Source: Isotricha intestinalis (taxonomy: Eukaryota > Ciliophora > Litostomatea > Vestibuliferida > Isotrichidae). Taken from it: a stretch of DNA of 64,000 nucleotides. The notes under the pieces are model-generated. The model made no database searches and was not told where the DNA came from. It saw nothing but the letters and a program-made list of their open reading frames with translations. Position numbers and translations under genes: made by a program. Within the stretch, counting starts at the first letter, position 1. Each line of letters opens with the position of its first letter. Positions 30,101-38,440 of the stretch are shown here, one piece after another. The stretch is taken from contig JAJJLU010003477.1 of assembly GCA_023807065.1 (NCBI GenBank), positions 19,534 through 83,533 of the forward strand, given 5' to 3'.

Positions 30101-30217
30101 TAAAAAAAATCCCATTACACTGATATTTTCTTCCTCACATTTTTTATTTAATTTTTCATAAAATTCATTTAATATTTTATTTTCTTCTTCTTCACTAGTT
30201 TCATTATTTTCTTCCAT
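27131..30217 (-). CDS. EF-hand-like protein with long poly-Glu/Lys tract
   Basis: A 1,028-residue protein with no signal peptide or membrane helix. Many helix-loop-helix segments resemble degenerate EF-hands. The clearest is near residue 915 (FFNKYDKNNKKYFTNEELRF), with acidic and Asn ligands and a terminal Glu; others include YKLLKEKGKTYLTLPQMLK-type units around 540-600. Residues about 400-450 are an almost pure Glu/Lys tract encoded by GAA and AAA repeats. Multi-EF-hand proteins of this type occur in cilia and cytoskeleton. Most loops lack full Ca2+ ligands, so binding is uncertain. It starts 37 bases from the end of the GILT gene, on the same strand. Confidence 0.7.
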   Translation of the reverse strand: MEENNETSEEEENKILNEFYEKLNKKCEEENISVMGFFLGGDDIENSYPDKIQLAKFSEGLTKLGYVEEKEDEGNIIMKKFQNPLQTNYINILLIEKKCKDYKNNPIKLNTFTEFPVQTLKTLLKPKNQQSENIDNEEKKIEEKKSEHDDNENKEIIDKNIEENELSKSGIKGYIKVINEKIDNERERIINEMNESPKYKILKIYSKFKEVLNTNEKIEEFEKKFYSIDSLLSGNISKENFNNILDEVILLSTEDLNIIFNQIPNTAQKLYQYIYFINNVKNINENIHWKEEKIFNLIHNSYINEIRNNIKNNNIDIRNIWVDSFNGELVCNKSNFNSLIEKYKLGNFHPLEIDYIFSVLSFDKKILLYKDFNTIINGNEEEINNLNFDKYYNLKKKQNEKEGKEEEEEEEEKKEEEKEEEEEEKKEEEEKKEEEKEEEEEEGKKWIDDNPEIREYHIEKDKIESFIPTKYLVSNVRNKLYEDELKFISEDRHEDIINNRIKYSNERVTNILQKHEKYNLCKTYRKLYQIFKKLNTSPLDYIKLLKEKGKTYLTLPQMLKLLNNNLNIELSESELSLLLNSLKNKDETNTFFSHEEFFLNINDYKFYFSKEMKNIIRECQLNFNDYLIDFKNFIIANEINLMIYYNEVYETDYYFITYDEFYNLCNLIGYHLTHDNELIFIFNTLSQDKKKEKLDKLDLFSFLEEKTLSENEFIEKGKCQSFPLNNPMLTWQKTIPKYGETKKKFYKNLYLPFEDLFKLIERQAIKNKIYDLTNYFCATNEIDKNGFIPKITFRKVLLTLGINSNNKLNELIIYLEDETDKNKFKLCIFLSIYYLFCPKEGKKALQKKVSLTIELPKTKELNLLYGKKIKKTEIVFKNILREFSQEDIDQIKILCKFIADIIHNEDNMSITSFFNKYDKNNKKYFTNEELRFIFDEELGIDMGDNLMDIFIDFVTEDRLINNSLIIKIKKLTSVIIGYCGKDEPETIGDKILGNIQSTILSTVIQSNFGNLTPTMSRLENNNSFNDKK
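28891..29019. repeat. TTC/CTT microsatellite inside the EF-hand gene
   Basis: About 130 bases of near-perfect TTC/TCT trinucleotides with T-run interruptions on the plus strand, encoding the Glu/Lys tract of the minus-strand gene. The plus strand is almost only C and T here, a homopurine-homopyrimidine tract that can form triplex DNA. Confidence 0.85.
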
Positions 30218-30254
30218 AAAAATTAAATATTTTAAATATTTTAATTATTAATTA

Positions 30255-30938
30255 CTAATTTTTTAAATAAGGATTTTTACATTTATTATCTTTTAAAGTT
30301 TCATAAGGAGTATAACCAAGAAAACTATGATTTTTACAATCATTTTCAGGAAAATCACAAAAATATTGAAGTAAACTTTTTTTAATTAATCTCTCAGCAA
30401 TAATATTTCTTTTATCATCAACTATAATATGAGGAATCCATTTAAGAGTTTTAATAGATTTAGTTTTTAAAGCCATTTCATGTTGATAAAAATTCCCTCT
30501 TTTACTTTTCATACAATCATATATTTTCTTCTTTTTTTCTTCATTATTATTTTTTAAACATTTATTTAAAGTAATATCAAAATTTTGTCTATTTTTAAAT
30601 ATGTTTTGATAAAGACATATAATTAAACCAATATCATTTAAATCTTTTATTATACAAGTTTGCATTAAATTACCATAACATTCATTCATTCCATGTTGAC
30701 ATTCATATTTATATATATTAAATTGAGGATTGTATTCTTCAGTTGCTTTTCCATAAGGAATTAAATTTAATTCTCCTAATTCATAATTAAAATTATAATA
30801 TTCTAATATTGAAGTCTTTATTAATAACACACATTCATCACATAAACTTTCAATGTATATATCTACTTTTGGAAGATTTCTTTTTGATGATGTTAAAGAT
30901 AATAATGCTAGAAATGTTATATAAAATGATGTTTTCAT
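30255..30938 (-). CDS. GILT-family lysosomal thiol reductase
   Basis: A 227-residue protein matching gamma-interferon-inducible lysosomal thiol reductase. It has a signal peptide (MKTSFYITFLALLSLTSS), a redox motif C-D-E-C at 33-36, and the full family signature C-Q-H-G-x2-E-C-x2-N-x4-C at residues 80-95 (CQHGMNECYGNLMQTC). Proteins of this family reduce disulfides at acidic pH in lysosomes or phagosomes, aiding digestion of proteins. The C-terminal Cys residues (FCDFPENDC) are also typical. In a bacterivorous protist this would act in food vacuoles, which is inference. Confidence 0.93.
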   Translation of the reverse strand: MKTSFYITFLALLSLTSSKRNLPKVDIYIESLCDECVLLIKTSILEYYNFNYELGELNLIPYGKATEEYNPQFNIYKYECQHGMNECYGNLMQTCIIKDLNDIGLIICLYQNIFKNRQNFDITLNKCLKNNNEEKKKKIYDCMKSKRGNFYQHEMALKTKSIKTLKWIPHIIVDDKRNIIAERLIKKSLLQYFCDFPENDCKNHSFLGYTPYETLKDNKCKNPYLKN

Positions 30939-31219
30939 TTGTTTTATAAGATTATTTTGAAAAAAAATACTTTTATATATTTATTATTCTGATGATTAAT
31001 AATTATTTTAAATTATTTTATTTAAATCTATTTCCATTATTTAATTTAGATAAATCTTCTATAAATTAAAAAAGTTTATTATATACAATTTAATAAGAAA
31101 AAGAATAAATTCTTTAATTTACTAAGAATTCATAAGAACATTTAAAAAAACAAATTTTATTAAATAATAAATAAATAAAAAATTTAAATTTAATATACCA
31201 AAAAAGACCTTTTTTATTA

Positions 31220-33766
31220 TTAATCTTTTTTTTCTTCAATTATTGTTTTTTTAATATGAGTTATTAAATAACTTTCATAACATTCAATGCAATTTTTATC
31301 ATATAAAGGAATTTTTCTATAACCTACTTTCATTAAAGAAACAGGAATAACACTTCTTCCAATTAAAATTTTATCATAATATAATTTTAAATAAATAAAA
31401 GATAAATCACTTTCATAAATATCAAAAACCATATTTTGATTAACTTGAACACTTTGATATAATAAATTTCCACTAAAATATAAATTAAATATATTATTTC
31501 TTTCAATATCATTTTTACTTCCAATAACAAAACCTTTTAAATTTAATTGTTTTTTTCCAAATTGAATTCCTTCTTTTTTAACTAATTTCTGAATACAAAC
31601 CATACTAATTAATCTAAGAACAATATATAATTTAGGTTTATCATATTTTTCAATAATTAAACTTTCAGGAAGTAATTTTTTTGGTTTTAAAACATAACCA
31701 GAATTTCTATTATTCATAAAAAATATTTTATTTAATAAAGTATAATTATCTTCATTACTTTGAATATTTAAAGCAGCAACTTGAGCTCCTGAAATCCATA
31801 CTTTAACTATATTATAATTATCTGATGCAAAAGATTGAGGATATGCTTTCATAAAAGAATTTATATTATATTTTATTATTTTTTCTCTTTTTTCATTTGA
31901 ATCTACATATTTCATTAATTTTGTCGATTTTATAGTTACAAATTCCCATGGTTGATAATTTAATTCTTTTATATTATTTATTTTAAATTTTGTACCTAAC
32001 ATTCCTCTTATTTTATCTAAGTCTTCTATTGGCTCTTCTTCTATTATTTCATCTTCTTCTTCTTCCTTTTTTTCTTCTTGGTTTTTTAATTGTTTAGGTG
32101 CTGATTTCAATTTTATATTTTTTAAATTCATTTCTTTTGATTTTGATTTAAATTTATAATATACATTCCTCATTATATCATTAACTTGATTAGATGATAA
32201 ATTTAAATTTTTTTCATTTTTTAAATAAGAAGTATTATCTTCATATTTGACTTCACTTCTATCAATAATATTTGTTCTATCTTTAATAACTCTTTTCCCA
32301 CTACATTTAATAATAAATTTGTTTTTTAAATCTTCTAAAGTTGGAAAAAAATCAGGAGTGTTATTTTGATCTAAAATATATAAATCAACTAGTATTTCAT
32401 TAAATAATTTAGTCATAATTTTTTGATGATAATGATCTAAATGATTTTCAATAGATAAAATAATAGGATAATCACTGTTAACAAAACCGAATTTTTTTAA
32501 TTGAAATAAAATATCTTTTAAAAGAATTTCACCACAAAAAGTGAATCCATGAGTAATAATTATATCATCATTATCTCCATTATAACAATCTAATTCAACT
32601 AATCTATATCCTTCTAAAACACTAAAACCATACATTTCAGGAGTGGAATTTGATTTTAATTGATCTCCTGTTAAATATGTATTATGAGTTGAATTTATGT
32701 AATAATCATTTAATGGTCTTTTCTCATTTTGCCTTTTATTCATTTCGATAAAATCTAATATATTTGTTATGTTAGAATTTATCAATAAAAAAAATTCATT
32801 TAATGTAATTGATAATCTCTCATTAAAATATTCTTCACTCTTTTTATCTGATAATATTTCCGAAAATATTTTATCTTTTTCTTCTTTTAATATATTTTCT
32901 TTAAAAAGAAGAATTATTTCATATACCTCTTTTAATGTTATATTTTCTTTCTGTTCTTCTTGGAAAAATTTTAGTAAATTTCTTGGTGAAATTTTATTTA
33001 TATGTATATCAGGATTATTTGAATCAAAATCATATTCTTTGAAAATTTCATCAATTGATAAGTCTTGCATATAATTTAAAATATATTTTTCAAATTCTTC
33101 TTCTTCAATATAACCACTATTATTTTTATCTAATTTAGAAAATTCTAATGAAATTTCTCTATAATTCATTCCTAAATTTAATTCCATACAAAAATTAGAA
33201 AAATCTTCAAAAGACCAGAATTTATCATAATCTCTATCATAATAATTCCAAATACTGTTAATCCTTTTTTTCATTGTTAAATCATCTTCTAAAATATATT
33301 TTTCAAATAAAGCAACAATCCCAGAAAGAAATAAATATAAATCTAATTCTTTTCTGAACATAAAATCATATGAAATTTTATTAAAAACAATATGACAAAT
33401 ATTTTTATCAAAAACCCAATAATTAGGATTTTCTTTTTTAAACTTATCTAAATTTCCATTTTTTGAATCAAAAGAAATTCCAAAAATATCAGTTAATCTA
33501 ATTGTTTCATATGAATCATTTATTGATTGTAAAGTTAATTCTTCATGATCTGGTTCTATTTGGTAAATATAATATATTGATTTTTCACCATCTTTTATAA
33601 TATTTGCTGTTATTCCATATATTATCTTTTTTAATCCTTCTTCTAAATCTATTTCAAATTTTCTTTCTATTAAAAAATCCTTTATAGTTGTTATTATGTT
33701 TAAATAGGTTAAATTAAATTTGTTCTTATCTAAAGAATCTCTCAATCTGATTTTATTAAAATCCAT
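31220..33766 (-). CDS. Phosphoinositide-specific phospholipase C, delta type
   Basis: An 848-residue enzyme that cleaves PIP2 to IP3 and diacylglycerol. Order: PH domain (about 20-160), EF-hands (about 165-330, with one good loop DKNNSGYIEEEE at 213-224), X domain (about 345-500), acidic linker (about 555-600), Y domain (about 605-720) and C2 domain (about 720-840). Active-site residues align in spacing with PLC-delta1: His361, Asn362, Glu391, Asp393, His406 and Glu440. The Y start contains LNYQPWEFVTIKS. All elements are present, so it should be an active Ca2+-dependent enzyme at the inner membrane face. It fits the Ca2+ signalling genes nearby. Confidence 0.97.
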   Translation of the reverse strand: MDFNKIRLRDSLDKNKFNLTYLNIITTIKDFLIERKFEIDLEEGLKKIIYGITANIIKDGEKSIYYIYQIEPDHEELTLQSINDSYETIRLTDIFGISFDSKNGNLDKFKKENPNYWVFDKNICHIVFNKISYDFMFRKELDLYLFLSGIVALFEKYILEDDLTMKKRINSIWNYYDRDYDKFWSFEDFSNFCMELNLGMNYREISLEFSKLDKNNSGYIEEEEFEKYILNYMQDLSIDEIFKEYDFDSNNPDIHINKISPRNLLKFFQEEQKENITLKEVYEIILLFKENILKEEKDKIFSEILSDKKSEEYFNERLSITLNEFFLLINSNITNILDFIEMNKRQNEKRPLNDYYINSTHNTYLTGDQLKSNSTPEMYGFSVLEGYRLVELDCYNGDNDDIIITHGFTFCGEILLKDILFQLKKFGFVNSDYPIILSIENHLDHYHQKIMTKLFNEILVDLYILDQNNTPDFFPTLEDLKNKFIIKCSGKRVIKDRTNIIDRSEVKYEDNTSYLKNEKNLNLSSNQVNDIMRNVYYKFKSKSKEMNLKNIKLKSAPKQLKNQEEKKEEEEDEIIEEEPIEDLDKIRGMLGTKFKINNIKELNYQPWEFVTIKSTKLMKYVDSNEKREKIIKYNINSFMKAYPQSFASDNYNIVKVWISGAQVAALNIQSNEDNYTLLNKIFFMNNRNSGYVLKPKKLLPESLIIEKYDKPKLYIVLRLISMVCIQKLVKKEGIQFGKKQLNLKGFVIGSKNDIERNNIFNLYFSGNLLYQSVQVNQNMVFDIYESDLSFIYLKLYYDKILIGRSVIPVSLMKVGYRKIPLYDKNCIECYESYLITHIKKTIIEEKKD

Positions 33767-34171
33767 TTTTAATATTTTTTATCTTTTGTTATAATAAAAA
33801 AAAAATTTATAAACTTATATGAAAAATTAATTATATAATTGAAAACAAAATATTAATATATAATATAATATTCAAAGGTATATAAAATTATATAACAAAA
33901 TATTAATGAATAAAATATAAATTATTTTAATACGAATAAAATTTTTTTATAAATAAGCAGATTTACCATAATATTTAATTATTTAATAATAATAAGTAAA
34001 AATCAAGTTTCTTTTATTATATAATTTTGAGAAACACAAATATTTACATTAATTCATCTAAAACCTAAATTCTTTGTTATCTAAACATTTATAAAAGGAT
34101 ATATTATTATATATATGCTATTAATAAAAAAATACACCATTTATAAATAGCAATAATAATAAAATTTTTAA
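33767..34171. other. Intergenic spacer
   Basis: A 405-base AT-rich spacer between the PLC start and a small minus-strand gene. It contains a direct repeat of about 14 bases (AACAAAATATTAAT, near 33844 and 33896). I see no gene; a weakly protein-like minus frame has the stop density expected by chance. Confidence 0.55.
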
Positions 34172-34471
34172 CTATTGTAATTTCCTTAAATGAATTTTTT
34201 CTTTAGATACTTTTTTTAACATTTCCAAAATACACAATTTTCTCACTTCAGGTTTATATTCTTCTTCTTCATCTGTTGAATTTGAATTATTTCTAAATGA
34301 AATATTAATTTTTTTATTATCAATATTCTTTTCCATTGAACGTTCATCTGATAAAGTTTTATTTGAATCTAATATAAAGGGAGAAGGTTGAATTTCGGGA
34401 ATTTTTTTTGGTATTATTGGAGAATTTAATAAAATATTCATTTTCTCTTCAAAGTTATTAATTTCAGCCAT
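34172..34471 (-). CDS. Small hypothetical protein
   Basis: A 99-residue protein, the only gene in the window ending in TAG. It is Pro/Ser/Asn-rich in the first half (PIIPKKIPEIQPSPFIL), acidic in the middle (STDEEEEYKPEV) and ends in a basic helix (ILEMLKKVSKEKIHLRKL). No family is recognised. It may be a short regulatory or cytoskeletal peptide. Coding character (codon choice, clear start near AT-rich leader) supports a real gene, but evidence is limited. Confidence 0.5.
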   Translation of the reverse strand: MAEINNFEEKMNILLNSPIIPKKIPEIQPSPFILDSNKTLSDERSMEKNIDNKKINISFRNNSNSTDEEEEYKPEVRKLCILEMLKKVSKEKIHLRKLQ

Positions 34472-34639
34472 ATTTTTTTGTTTATTGAAAATATAATTTA
34501 ACCCTCTTATATATTCTTTAATTAGATAATATTTTGTTATTATTTAATTTTTGGAAATATAAATGTCAAAACAAATTAATTAAAAAAAGAATTTTATTAT
34601 TTATTATAAAAATTAAATTTAAAAATATTTATATTCAAA

Positions 34640-35401
34640 TTATTTATTATTATTATTATTTATTTTTTTTTGTAAATCATCTTTTAAACTCATAAAATGA
34701 ACAGCAAGTTTATACAAAGATTCACTAATTAATTTATGTTCTTCATTAACTCTAAATTTTTGTTCTTCATAAGATTTTTTATAAAATTCTAAATCTTCTC
34801 CTTTATCTTTTTCATTTTCTTCTTTTTCTTCTTTTAAATTTTTTATCATTTCTTCTTTTTGTAAATTTTGTAATTTTAAGTTTTGAATTTCATTTTTTAA
34901 TCTTATTATTTCTGCATCATTAGAATGATTATTTATTGAATTATAATTATTATTTAAATTTGAATTTTTTGAATTTCCCTTTTTTGTTAAATTATTATTA
35001 TTTGCATTTTCTGTTTTTAATCTTTCTAATTCTTTTTGAAGAGATTTATATTCATTTATTAAATTTATTTTTTCTGTTAACATTTTCTCATTTAAATTTT
35101 TATGAGAAATTAATTCACTTTTAAATTTATCTATTTCATTTTTATTATTTATTAATGTTTCATGTAATTCATTTTCAATTTTACTTTTTTCTAATTTTAA
35201 TTTATCATAATCTATTTTTAATTTTTGAAAATTTAATTCTACTTTTTGAATTTCTAATTCTGCTTTTTCTTTTTCTATTCCTAATTTTTCATTTTCAATT
35301 TTTAATTTCTCTTTTTCTTGAATTAACTCATTATATTCCTTTTCACTTATTTGTCTAATTTCATTCTCATACATTAAAATTAAAAAAAATTTAAAAAACA
35401 A
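34640..35401 (-). CDS. Coiled-coil protein
   Basis: The frame is 253 residues. The first nine (MFFKFFLIL) are leader-like and Met10 (base 35374, MYENEIRQIS) is the likely start, giving 244 residues. Residues about 15-130 form a continuous coiled coil with heptads such as EKLKIENEKLGIEKEKAELE. An Asn-rich break (about 135-160) is followed by a second coil. The C-terminal motif EEHKLISESLYKLAVHFMSL resembles the end of Hook-type dynein adaptors, which would suggest a microtubule or ciliary role. This similarity is weak. Confidence 0.65.
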   Translation of the reverse strand: MFFKFFLILMYENEIRQISEKEYNELIQEKEKLKIENEKLGIEKEKAELEIQKVELNFQKLKIDYDKLKLEKSKIENELHETLINNKNEIDKFKSELISHKNLNEKMLTEKINLINEYKSLQKELERLKTENANNNNLTKKGNSKNSNLNNNYNSINNHSNDAEIIRLKNEIQNLKLQNLQKEEMIKNLKEEKEENEKDKGEDLEFYKKSYEEQKFRVNEEHKLISESLYKLAVHFMSLKDDLQKKINNNNNK

Positions 35402-35488
35402 AAAAAAAATTTAAAAAAAACATAATAAAAATAAAAAATCAATTTAAAAAAGAAAGAAAAAATAAATATAAAAAAATATATAAAAAAT

Positions 35489-36346
35489 TTAAGCAAGAAA
35501 AACAATATAAATAACACAAGCGAAGATAATAATTAAGAAAATTTTAATAAGTAACTTTCTATTAGATTTAACATTATCTAAAATTTTTTGAACTTCCTGT
35601 TTTCCTTTTTCAACATTTTCAAAAGCAACATCAGTATTTCTACTAATATTATCAATCATAAGTCCTTGTCCATAAATAATTTCACTAATTCTTTTCATCA
35701 TATTAGAAACAGTACTCATTGTTTTTTCAATTGCTTTAACTTCAAGTAATCTATTTTCATAATATTTACTTTTCTTATTTTCTTGAATTTGAGTATTATT
35801 TACATTTAATAATATTTCATTTTCTTCATTTTTATTCTCATTTAAATTCACATATTCATTATAATTATTATTATTATTATTAGTTATATTATTTATTCTT
35901 GAACGTGATAATTTATTTTTTCTCTTTTCTACTTTTTGAATTAATTCACTTTGATTAAGTAAAAATTTTTTAAAATTATATGTTAAATTCCCTGTTTTTT
36001 CATTTAATATTTCTAAAGTATTATTAATTGTATATTTTTCATATTTATTTAAAGGAGTATTCTTTATATCTTTTTCTTTTAATATTTTCATTTCATTTTC
36101 TATTTCTATTAAATTTTTTTGAATATTTGATGAAGCTGTTGAAAATTTCAAATGAATATCATTAAATGGACTACTTCTTTTAGACATTAATGTGACTTGT
36201 TCTATATTTTTATCTGCTTCTGTTATTTGTTTTAAAAGCCTTTTACATTTAAACATTGGAGAATATTTTTTACATTTAAATTGAAAAATTGGAGGTACTG
36301 TTTTTATATTTGAAATATAATCATTAAAATCTTTTGTTAGATTCAT
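35489..36346 (-). CDS. Qa-SNARE, syntaxin-5/Sed5-like
   Basis: A 285-residue tail-anchored SNARE. The N-terminal helices (1-150) include the syntaxin-5-type start MNLTKDFNDYISNIKTV. The SNARE motif spans about 203-258, with the zero-layer glutamine probably Gln227 (EIIYGQGLMIDNI), then the linker SNRKLLIKIF and a C-terminal membrane anchor (267-285) ending in VFLA, as in syntaxin 5. Syntaxin 5 drives fusion in ER-to-Golgi and intra-Golgi traffic. The Asn-rich linker at 151-190 is lineage-specific. Confidence 0.9.
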   Translation of the reverse strand: MNLTKDFNDYISNIKTVPPIFQFKCKKYSPMFKCKRLLKQITEADKNIEQVTLMSKRSSPFNDIHLKFSTASSNIQKNLIEIENEMKILKEKDIKNTPLNKYEKYTINNTLEILNEKTGNLTYNFKKFLLNQSELIQKVEKRKNKLSRSRINNITNNNNNNYNEYVNLNENKNEENEILLNVNNTQIQENKKSKYYENRLLEVKAIEKTMSTVSNMMKRISEIIYGQGLMIDNISRNTDVAFENVEKGKQEVQKILDNVKSNRKLLIKIFLIIIFACVIYIVFLA

Positions 36347-36431
36347 TTATTGTTTTGTATGATTATTTTTTTAATTGTTTTTTTATATTATATTTTTAAA
36401 AAAATAAAAAATTAATTTTTTATATAATTTA

Positions 36432-37424
36432 TTAATTATGTATTGTTACTTCAAATTTTCCTTCTACTTCTTTTCCATTTTGTAATATATTAATATAAAA
36501 AAAATGTAATTCTTCAGGAGTATCAATGCTTTTAATATTATTAATTTCATTATCATTATTATTATTACTTAAATTAGAATTATTAGAATTAACAATTTTC
36601 CTATTAATAGAACTTTGAGTAGATGTAATTTGTTCATTTGAATTTATACTATTTGTTTTTTTATTTTTTTGAAACATATTAATGTGAATTACACTTTGTG
36701 ATTTTTGATGTTTAACTCTTTTATATAATTGATTATAAATAACTTTAATATTATTTACAGAAGTATTTGTTTGATTTATTTGATTATTTAATTTTTCTGT
36801 TGAAAAAGAATTTGTTGAATTATCTCGATTTTTAAATTCATTTTTTATTATATTATTAAATTTATATTTTTGAGAGTTTAAAGGATTTTTTAATGCATTT
36901 GAAGAAGAATTATTACTCGAATAAAAATATTCATTTTCATTATAATTATTTCTTTTATTCCTATAATTTCTTATATTATTTGAATTACCTTTTCTTAAAT
37001 AATTCTTATTTGAATAATTCTGATTATTAAAACCAATATTTTTTTTACTTGAATTTTGACTAGAAGAAAATTGAGAATAAGTTAAAATATGAGAATTAAT
37101 TGGAGTATTATTTTTTTTAAAATAATAATTTTTTTCAATATTTTTATTTCTTTGTGAATTTGGAGATAATAAAAAATTATTACTTTGTCTATTTGTAGAA
37201 TAACTATTATATAAATCTGACATTAAATTATTATTTTTATTATTTGAAGAACGATGAAAATAATTATTTAATTGAGATGAATTTTCATTATTTGTTTTTA
37301 ATACTCTTTGTGTTTCACTTAATAAATTTGTCATATTTAATTTTGTTTGGGTTATTGGTGACATAAAAGTTATATTCTTCAATTTTAAATTTTTTTTATT
37401 TAAACCTGAAACATAAGATGACAT
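36432..37424 (-). CDS. Asn/Ser-rich hypothetical protein
   Basis: A 330-residue protein dominated by Asn, Ser and Lys with no predicted fold over residues 1-290. The last 30 residues (TPEELHFFYINILQNGKEVE, then KFEVTIHN) look conserved and may form a short binding motif. No signal peptide or membrane helix. It is divergent from the Lys/Glu-rich gene across 113 bases. Function unknown. Confidence 0.6.
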   Translation of the reverse strand: MSSYVSGLNKKNLKLKNITFMSPITQTKLNMTNLLSETQRVLKTNNENSSQLNNYFHRSSNNKNNNLMSDLYNSYSTNRQSNNFLLSPNSQRNKNIEKNYYFKKNNTPINSHILTYSQFSSSQNSSKKNIGFNNQNYSNKNYLRKGNSNNIRNYRNKRNNYNENEYFYSSNNSSSNALKNPLNSQKYKFNNIIKNEFKNRDNSTNSFSTEKLNNQINQTNTSVNNIKVIYNQLYKRVKHQKSQSVIHINMFQKNKKTNSINSNEQITSTQSSINRKIVNSNNSNLSNNNNDNEINNIKSIDTPEELHFFYINILQNGKEVEGKFEVTIHN

Positions 37425-37537
37425 ATTTTAATTTATTTTTTTTCATTATTATTATTTTTCAATTTGATTTTTATTGTTTCAATAATTATAATTTTGGATT
37501 TATAAAGTATTTTTTTCAATTTAAGCAATAATTTAAA

Positions 37538-38284
37538 ATGAGAAAGTATGGAAGAAGAAATAGAAATTTAGAGGAAAAGAAAGAAGAAGAAAAGAAAGAA
37601 GAAGAAAAAAAAGAAGAAAATTCAATTAATAGAAGGAGATATAATAGAAGAAATATAGATAATAAAGAAATTAAAGAAGAAAATATAAATGAAAATAAAA
37701 AAGAGGAAAGTTCATCTCCTTCTTCTTTAATAAGAAAAAATAGAAATAAAAGAGATAGTAAAGAAAAAGATAATATAATAAATAATAAAACAGAAGAAAA
37801 GACTCATTCATATAGAAGGAAGAAATATAATGAAAACAATGAAGAAAAAGATAAAACTGAAGAAAAAAATAAACAAAGAACTTATCAAAGAAGAAGTAAT
37901 GGAATAAATGAAAAAGAAAATATGGAAATAAAAAAAGAAAATAATAATAAAGAAGAAGTAAAAAAAGAAGGAAAAGAAATAAAATTAAATGAAAAAACAG
38001 AATTAAAAAATAAATATAATAAAATGGAAAATAATGATGCTGATAAAATATTATGTGATGGTTTAAAGAAAATATATAATCAAATAAAAATAAATAATAT
38101 TGAATTTAAAAATGAAGTTTTTTATAAAAATTTTAATCATTTAATAAATGAAATGGGAACTTTTGATAAAAAAGTAAAAAATTATGTTCCAACAAAAAAT
38201 ACTCAAGAAATTTTAGATAATGTTCTTCCACCTGATATTCTTGTTGAAAAATATACTGAAAAAGCAAAAAAAATGAAAGATTAA
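37538..38284 (+). CDS. Lys/Glu-rich hypothetical protein
   Basis: A 248-residue protein, highly charged over residues 1-165 (repeats of EEKKEEEKKE and arginine-rich RRRYNRRN blocks). The C-terminal 80 residues appear folded (ADKILCDGLKKIYNQIKINN, then TQEILDNVLPPDILVEKYTE). Codons are very A-rich (AAA, GAA, AGA). No family recognised; nuclear or RNA-associated function is possible given the arginine-rich blocks, but unproven. Confidence 0.65.
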   Translation: MRKYGRRNRNLEEKKEEEKKEEEKKEENSINRRRYNRRNIDNKEIKEENINENKKEESSSPSSLIRKNRNKRDSKEKDNIINNKTEEKTHSYRRKKYNENNEEKDKTEEKNKQRTYQRRSNGINEKENMEIKKENNNKEEVKKEGKEIKLNEKTELKNKYNKMENNDADKILCDGLKKIYNQIKINNIEFKNEVFYKNFNHLINEMGTFDKKVKNYVPTKNTQEILDNVLPPDILVEKYTEKAKKMKD

Positions 38285-38440
38285 CTTTTTATTATATTTT
38301 AAATATTATTTTAATTATTTTTTTTTAAATTATTTTAAAAAATATTTATTTATATTATTATTAACATTTATTTTTAAAAATTCTAAAAAAAAAATATATA
38401 AAAAATAAATGAATTATATAATTTAATCAAAATATTATTA

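Noticed and set aside
33780..34170. Protein-like minus frame with TGA and TAA stops in the spacer beyond the PLC gene
   Set aside because: About five stops in 60 codons is what random DNA of this composition gives; no conserved pattern.
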